A stretch of 64,000 nt of DNA from Quercus robur (lineage: Eukaryota > Streptophyta > Magnoliopsida > Fagales > Fagaceae), in assembly GCF_932294415.1 (NCBI RefSeq), contig NC_065541.1, forward strand, positions 52,864,290 through 52,928,289, given 5' to 3'. The number at the start of each line of letters is the position of its first letter. The first letter of the stretch is position 1. The notes beneath the pieces are model-generated. The model saw only the letters and a program-made list of their open reading frames with translations. It was not told the origin of the DNA and did no database searches. The position numbers and the translations under genes were made by a program. Shown one piece after another: positions 58,540 to 64,000 of the stretch.

Positions 58540-59370
58540 GCCTAGTAAGTGGTTTTAGAAAGAGTCTCTAATCTTAGAGATCGACAGAAAATTTTAATTT
58601 ATATATATATATAAAGAGAGAGATGTGGTTCGAATTACATACATGTAGTACCACACAAGAAGGGAGTTAGGACTTCGAGTTAAGGGAGGTGACTCTGACC
58701 TCTAGCTTGGCAGCTTCTTAGCCGCTGAATTTTTTTTATTTGAGTTTTTGATATGTGTATTTACTGGGTAGAGACAAAATTATTCTATTTAAAACTTTAT
58801 AAAAGGCCTGTTGTTTGTTTTAGTAAAATCGGTTAATTGGACTTAATTTTTTTTAGCTTTACTATGTTGCATAAATGTTTTTGGGCTAGTATATGTTGTT
58901 TTAGAATTTAGATCTATAAATTTTTTAATGACCTTTAAAATGAGAAAAATGATATAGGTATGATATAGTGAGTGATTATTGGTAAGTAAAAAAGTGTTGT
59001 AAGTGATAAGCCCAAATGCGAACCAATAAAAATTTGAACCTCAACAATTTGTAAAAATGTTGTAGATAAATTTGTAACTATAACATTACTCTAAAAATAA
59101 TCAATGATATTGTTAAATGGGGCAAAATGTAATTTTATAGAACAAAATTGCTAAAATTAATGCATATATATATATACTAATATATTTTTTTTTTTTTAAA
59201 TTAGGGGGTACCCCTCCCCCCCCCCCCCCCCAATGGTCAATGCATGCCTCTGTCCTTGGTACCACAAATAATGCTATTACTACTATGCTATTATCACGTG
59301 AACATAGTCCTCTCTTTCATTAAATCACCTTAAAATGTTCTTTCTCTCACTATTATATTCATTACTTCTC
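58540..59370. other. AT-rich spacer, no gene seen
   Basis: (TA)n runs and a poly-C tract (59216-59231). No supported frame. Confidence 0.5.
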
Positions 59371-59373
59371 TAA

Positions 59374-60047
59374 GGGTACGTTTGGTTGAAGGGGTAGAAA
59401 AGTGGGAGGATGAAAAAGTTAGAGGATAGAAAAAAATTTAATTTCTTTAATTTTTGTTTGGTTAGGAGTGGAAAAGTGGTAGGATGGAAAGAGTGAGTTC
59501 GTATAAATTTACTCATATACCATTATTAAAAAATAACGGCCAATTAAAACAAAAAAGTGACAAACAACCAAAAAAAAAAAAAAAGCAATCACCCAATTTA
59601 TTAAAAAAAAAAAAATCATGTCCCAAAAAAAAATCATGTCTAGTTAAACAAAAAAAAAAAAAAAAAAACAACAACAACAACAACAACTATCACACCCCTA
59701 GCCCAGGAAATTAACAAAAATAAAAATAAAAGACAATGTCTAGGAAAAAAAAAAAAAAAAAAAAAGAGGCAACATGCATAGGAAAGCACCCAAAAAGAAA
59801 AGGGGAGGACGAATTGACCATATGCAAGTGCACATGGGCATTTTCATCTATTAAACAGATCATTTTATCCCTTTAGTTTTCCCCCAATTTTTAGGAGAAA
59901 ACTTTTTTATGGACAGAAAATACCCAGGTCCTGCAATTTATTTTCCTTTCTCCCTACCCATCTAAACACATTCTAAAAAAGTTTTACTTCCCATTTTCTC
60001 TCCAAAATTTTCCACCCACCCTACTTCACCTCCAAACAAACATACCC
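59374..60047. mobile_element. Harbinger/Tourist-type element (674 bp), TAA target duplication
   Basis: The left end is GGGTACGTTTGGTTGAAGGG and the right end the complement of GGGTATGTTTGTTTGGAGGT. TAA flanks both (59371-59373 and 60048-60050). The interior is A-rich with long poly-A tracts and (AAC)n. No transposase. It shares end style with 37268 but not its interior. Confidence 0.7.
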
Positions 60048-60049
60048 TA

Positions 60050-61830
60050 ACTTTCCTAACTTTCCCATTCTTGCATTAGGTTCAATGACAATCAAATGAA
60101 TCGGAACTTATAGTTGAGAGCCAAGCGCATATATTTGAAAGATACTATCTCCATACTTAACTATCTTCGCTATACTCTCTCTCTCTCTCTTGCGGGTTAT
60201 TATGTTTATGCGTTGAAAGTTGAAACTTTATAGTTTTTGTTGAAAAAATGGTTTTTACAAGTGTTTAAATAGCCAACATTAAAGTAGGATTCACATGTTA
60301 TTTGAAGCAGGTCTATGTTGGTGTGCGTTCTCATCTGTGAGGTAATTAACGTCATGTGGTTATTTGTCAAAAATTATTAAACATGAATGAGAAATTGAAT
60401 TCTAATGTGATATTCCAAATTATGCGTTTATTAAATAAATCTTGAGTATATAAATGGTAATTTAGTATAACGCTATGGCAAAGCCAAAGTATTCTAGATA
60501 ACCAGAATTAGAAAGATTGACCGAGAGATAAGACTGGGATAACAAAAAACCTCTCCCGCTAAGAGATAAACCACACCACTCAAATATAGAGCATTTGAAG
60601 ATGGAAGAATTTTTCTTGGTTTTACCTGGTATAGTATTCTTTTTTTCTTTTTTCTTTTTTTAAATTCCTCCTGTTGAAAGAGATATTTATTAACAGGAAA
60701 AAAAAGAGAGGATAGAGTAGAGCCTTATAATTAACATAACACGCTATGCTTATAGTTTTCTAATTAAGTAATCAGTCCATGCTCTTTCTCAAAAACAAAA
60801 CCAAAAAAAAAGTAATAAGTCCATGCACGTAACTTATCAAATGGAAGAATTAAACTCTAAAGGGATTTTTTTTTTTTTTTGGTAAATAAATGATACTTTT
60901 TTTTTAATGGAAAACGATAACAATTAGCAAATAAATGTTACTGATATAGCGAATTATGTTATACCATTGCACTTGTTACAAAGATTAGTCAACCGAGAGT
61001 TTAAATCTCCGCGCGTCCAAATAGTATTATGTAATTTTTCTTCAAAGAAATAATATTTAAAAATATTATTTAATTTTTTTTTATATTATTTTTATTATTA
61101 TTGTATTTGCACTAATAATATATGTTAGTATTTTTTCATAAATAAAAAAATTATACATTCTCAAAATATATATATGGACTTCATATTTAAAAAGGAGAGG
61201 AAGTTGCATAATTAGTGAGGCCGATGATAACTCGCAACTTCGCAAGCATGAGCAGGGAAATTGTCCAATTGGACCGCTGACCTTGTCAAATTTGTCCACC
61301 AACGAAACGTATACTCCACGTCGGCCGAGCTCACGTCACGTGAATTGTAATTCGTATCATTGTATCAATGTAATGGTCAGGGTCACTAATAAAAAGTAAA
61401 ACTGTTGCGTGGATAAAGTCGACAAGATCGTGTCTCACATAAATTGCAACTTTCCAAGTGGAATGTGGAATTTTTTCCCCAATACATCATGCATATAATG
61501 TTTATTTTAAGTTTTGACTTGTATGAAAGAATTGGATCGTACCACATTTCTTTATATACACACCGATGGACATTCTTTGTTTTGTCAACATCACTATGCA
61601 AAACATGATAACATAGGTAAGATTCTCTCCTCTTATTTTTAGTCGGATGTGACACTTGAAATTTATTTGATTTTTAAATGTCAAATATCTTACATGTGAA
61701 TAAAATTAAAGAAATTAGAGGATTTAAATAGAAGTGAATTTTAACCTTGAAGATAGAATATATGTACACGATTTTTTTAATAGATTTGATTAGGATTGTC
61801 CAACCCACACTTGGACTTAGACTCGACGAA
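60050..61830. other. Spacer, no gene recognised
   Basis: A (CT)n run at about 60175-60190 and AT-rich sequence. The block 61190-61400 is a little richer in G+C (ACGTCGGCCGAGCTCACGTC), but no conserved frame is found on either strand. ACGT cores there could be bZIP sites, but without a gene beside them no call is made. Confidence 0.4.
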
Positions 61831-61834
61831 ATTG

Positions 61835-62640
61835 CCTAATCAAATGACACTCAAGCGGAAGGCAATCCAATTCGAGCAATGGGCTGGTCAACAATATGTT
61901 TTTGCCTTCGAAACTCAATATGGAACCAAGTGTCGGTTTCCCATTTAGAATATCAAGTTCAATCGACATGTTTGATAGCTTAAAGGGTCACTCCACCCCT
62001 TAGCTGCCCTTCACTATTCAAGCCTACAAGGTTTGTCAAATCACGCAAAGATCTCATTAGATTCATTGATTAACAACTGACCACTTCTCTAATATTTTTT
62101 TTATTAAAAAAAATCATGGATAAAGTTGTATACTAGACTTGTAATTTAGCTTCTTTATGTTAATAATGGATTAGTAGTTGATACTAAAAAAATCTAGTGA
62201 CACACCCAAATTTATAATATTTGTGATTGGTGTACATAACTACCTAATCAAATGACACTCAAGCAGAAGGCAATCCAATCCGAGCAATGGATAGGTCAAC
62301 AATGTGTTTCTGCCTTTGAAACTAAATATGGAACCAAGTGTCAGTTTCCCATTTAGAATATCAAGTTCAATCGACATGTTTGAAAGCTTAAAGGGTCACT
62401 CCACCCCTTAGCAACCCTTCACTATTCAAGCCTACAAGGTTTGTCAAATCACGCAAAGATCTCATTAGATTCATTGACTAACAACTCACTACTTCTCTAA
62501 TTTTTTTTAATTAAAAAAAAAATCATGGATAAAGTTGTATACTAGACTCGTTATTTAGCTTATTTATGTTGATAATGGATTAATAGGTGATACTGAAAAA
62601 ATCTAGAGACACACCCAAATTTATAATTGGTGTACATAAA
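61835..62640. repeat. About 400-bp tandem duplication
   Basis: CCTAATCAAATGACACTCAA at 61835 and 62243 begins two units that run in parallel through GGTCACTCCACCCCTTAGC, AGATCTCATTAGATTCATTG and GGATAAAGTTGTATACTAGA to CACACCCAAATTTATAA. The second unit is about 10 bp shorter. A few percent divergence by eye. Only short frames are present. Confidence 0.85.
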
Positions 62641-64000
62641 TTTATTTTTTCAACAAGTACTCTTGGTAATTCTATAAAATATTATTTTAAGGCGAAGAAA
62701 AGAGAGAGAAATAAAATAAAATATTTACCATCAATATTGCATGTTTTCTAGTATTTTAGGTGCTAAAATAGATTTAGCACCACCAATATAAATACTCTAA
62801 TACACTCAAATTTGTTGTGAAATTGGATATATCCGTAGATTGACTAGTTGATACTTGGTGGTGATAGTCTATTAGAGGTGGGACTGTGGGAGACTTAAAA
62901 TTTGCATGCGGGCCCTCTATTCCAAGAAGGGGCTAAAAGCCTAAAACCATTCGGACCAAATCAAGATACCCTCGTACCCCCACCAAGTGGCGCCGCCAAA
63001 TAATGAAAAATAACAATACACTTTATACATTGAATATAAGAAGCGAGGGATGAATTCCCAATCTGCAAAAAGCCAAAAACTATAGACTAGTTACAGATGA
63101 TATCCTGCTATTTTGTAAATTCTCACGTTTGCATTGACTAGCCGCATAGTTATTTTCATATAAGAAATGTCATAAATAATTAAATTGTTTAATTATATAA
63201 GACTATTTATAAATAAACTAATGAGATATTATCATAGTCCTTAAAATGGATTGTATGTGATTTATGTGATTTAGTCACAGAAAATATAAATCACAAATTC
63301 TTTGTAAACTCAAAACGTAGTTCATAATCGGTGATAAAATTAGGCATTTCATCTGCAAAGACTATAACACACCAACTAAGATGGTTTGTCTTGATCATAG
63401 AAGTGGAGACTTCTAGTTGATGTGTTGATGTGTTTTAAGTGTTAAGACATATTGAACTGGACCGCTGTGAGATTAATTATTTAATTAACAACTGTCACCT
63501 GAATAATTAATTTCACGACTTCTAATTTTATAGACTCTCAATCCTGAGAGGATAATGAACCCGATCATAAAATGTAGGTTACTTTGATATATCAGGAGTA
63601 GGATCTAATATTCACAGTCAAAACCTCAGTATGTTAGATAACTACAAGTAATGTTGAGGGAACACATATTCTCAAGATGGAATCCATAATCTCTTTTTAT
63701 AGAGACACGAAATATCTCATTGAGATAAGTTTAACAGGATCTGGTTATTCAGGGCGCCCACTTTAGTAAGGAATTATTAAAGTTTATATTTATTAAAATC
63801 GGATTTCAATAAATATGAATAACTAAAAGATTAAATCGGGTACTCAAGAATAAAATAGTAGTTTACAAAGTCACAGTTCATTATGACTTTGTTCACTATG
63901 AATATTCCTTAAAGGGGTCAAATGATATCATTAGAGTTTTTGGAAATAATTTATTAATAAAATCTAGAGTGCAATTAAATTTATATAGTGGTATTAAATA
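62641..64000. other. Window end, no gene recognised; possible repeat from about 63000
   Basis: I see no conserved frame. From about 63360 on, the sequence is less AT-monotonous (GATAATGAACCCGATCATAA, GGGCGCCCACTTTAG) and might be the internal non-coding part of a large retroelement continuing past the window. No terminal repeat is visible to support this. Confidence 0.35.

Noticed and set aside
59484-59714. Lys/Asn-rich frame
   Set aside because: It is made of poly-A and (AAC)n tracts inside the Harbinger-type element.
60930-61015. Possible tRNA-like sequence (AGAGTTTAAATCTC)
   Set aside because: No cloverleaf could be drawn and the A-box is missing; too weak to report as a SINE or tRNA.
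61190-61400. G+C-richer patch with ACGT cores as a promoter
   Set aside because: No coding sequence follows on either strand, so a promoter call has no support.

Overview
This is a stretch of nuclear plant DNA: AT-rich, with GT-AG introns, long A/T runs, dense LTR elements, LINEs, hAT, Stowaway and Harbinger-type MITEs, and a nuclear gene for a chloroplast protein. The repeat families look like those of a woody eudicot, possibly Fagaceae (oak, chestnut, beech). That placement is an inference from memory of the repeats, not a search result.

There are two kinds of cellular gene. The first is a tandem array of small three-exon hotdog-fold (4HBT, acyl-CoA thioesterase-like) genes on the + strand between about 4.8 and 46.3 kb. 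Copy A (4797-6009), copy C (37987-39696) and copy D (42329-44347) have complete frames. Copy B (10222-15692) has lost its start codon and carries an early stop. Copy E (46146-46289) is an orphan third exon. A, B, C and E end in AKL, a peroxisomal targeting tripeptide used in plants; D ends in AKI. The second is one complete 11-exon gene for chloroplast FtsY, the SRP receptor GTPase, on the - strand (48074-52551).

Layout: 1-3.2 kb, a degenerate minus-strand Gypsy-type gag and a + strand LTR. 4.8-6.0 kb, copy A. 6.0-10.2 kb, spacer with MITEs and two solo LTRs. 10.2-15.7 kb, copy B, its second intron swollen to 4.8 kb by a hAT element and other insertions. 15.7-20.5 kb, spacer with LINE RNase H remnants and a solo LTR. 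20.97-32.14 kb, a nearly full-length L1-type LINE split by a complete Copia element, both with target-site duplications. 32.1-37.9 kb, repeat-rich spacer. 38-46.3 kb, copies C, D and E. 48-52.6 kb, cpFtsY. 52.6-64 kb, no gene recognised, but a hAT element, a solo LTR, a Harbinger-type element and three large tandem duplications.

The gene array and its flanks grew by repeated segmental duplication. Because the copies are homologous, empty sites can be read in one copy against filled sites in another, giving an internally dated insertion history: a SINE shared by C and D, a Stowaway only in D, a hAT only in B. I found no CRISPR array, no operon-like system, and nothing that clearly amounts to an undescribed molecular system. 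The most interesting biology is the decaying thioesterase array, with its orphan terminal exon and changing peroxisomal signal.
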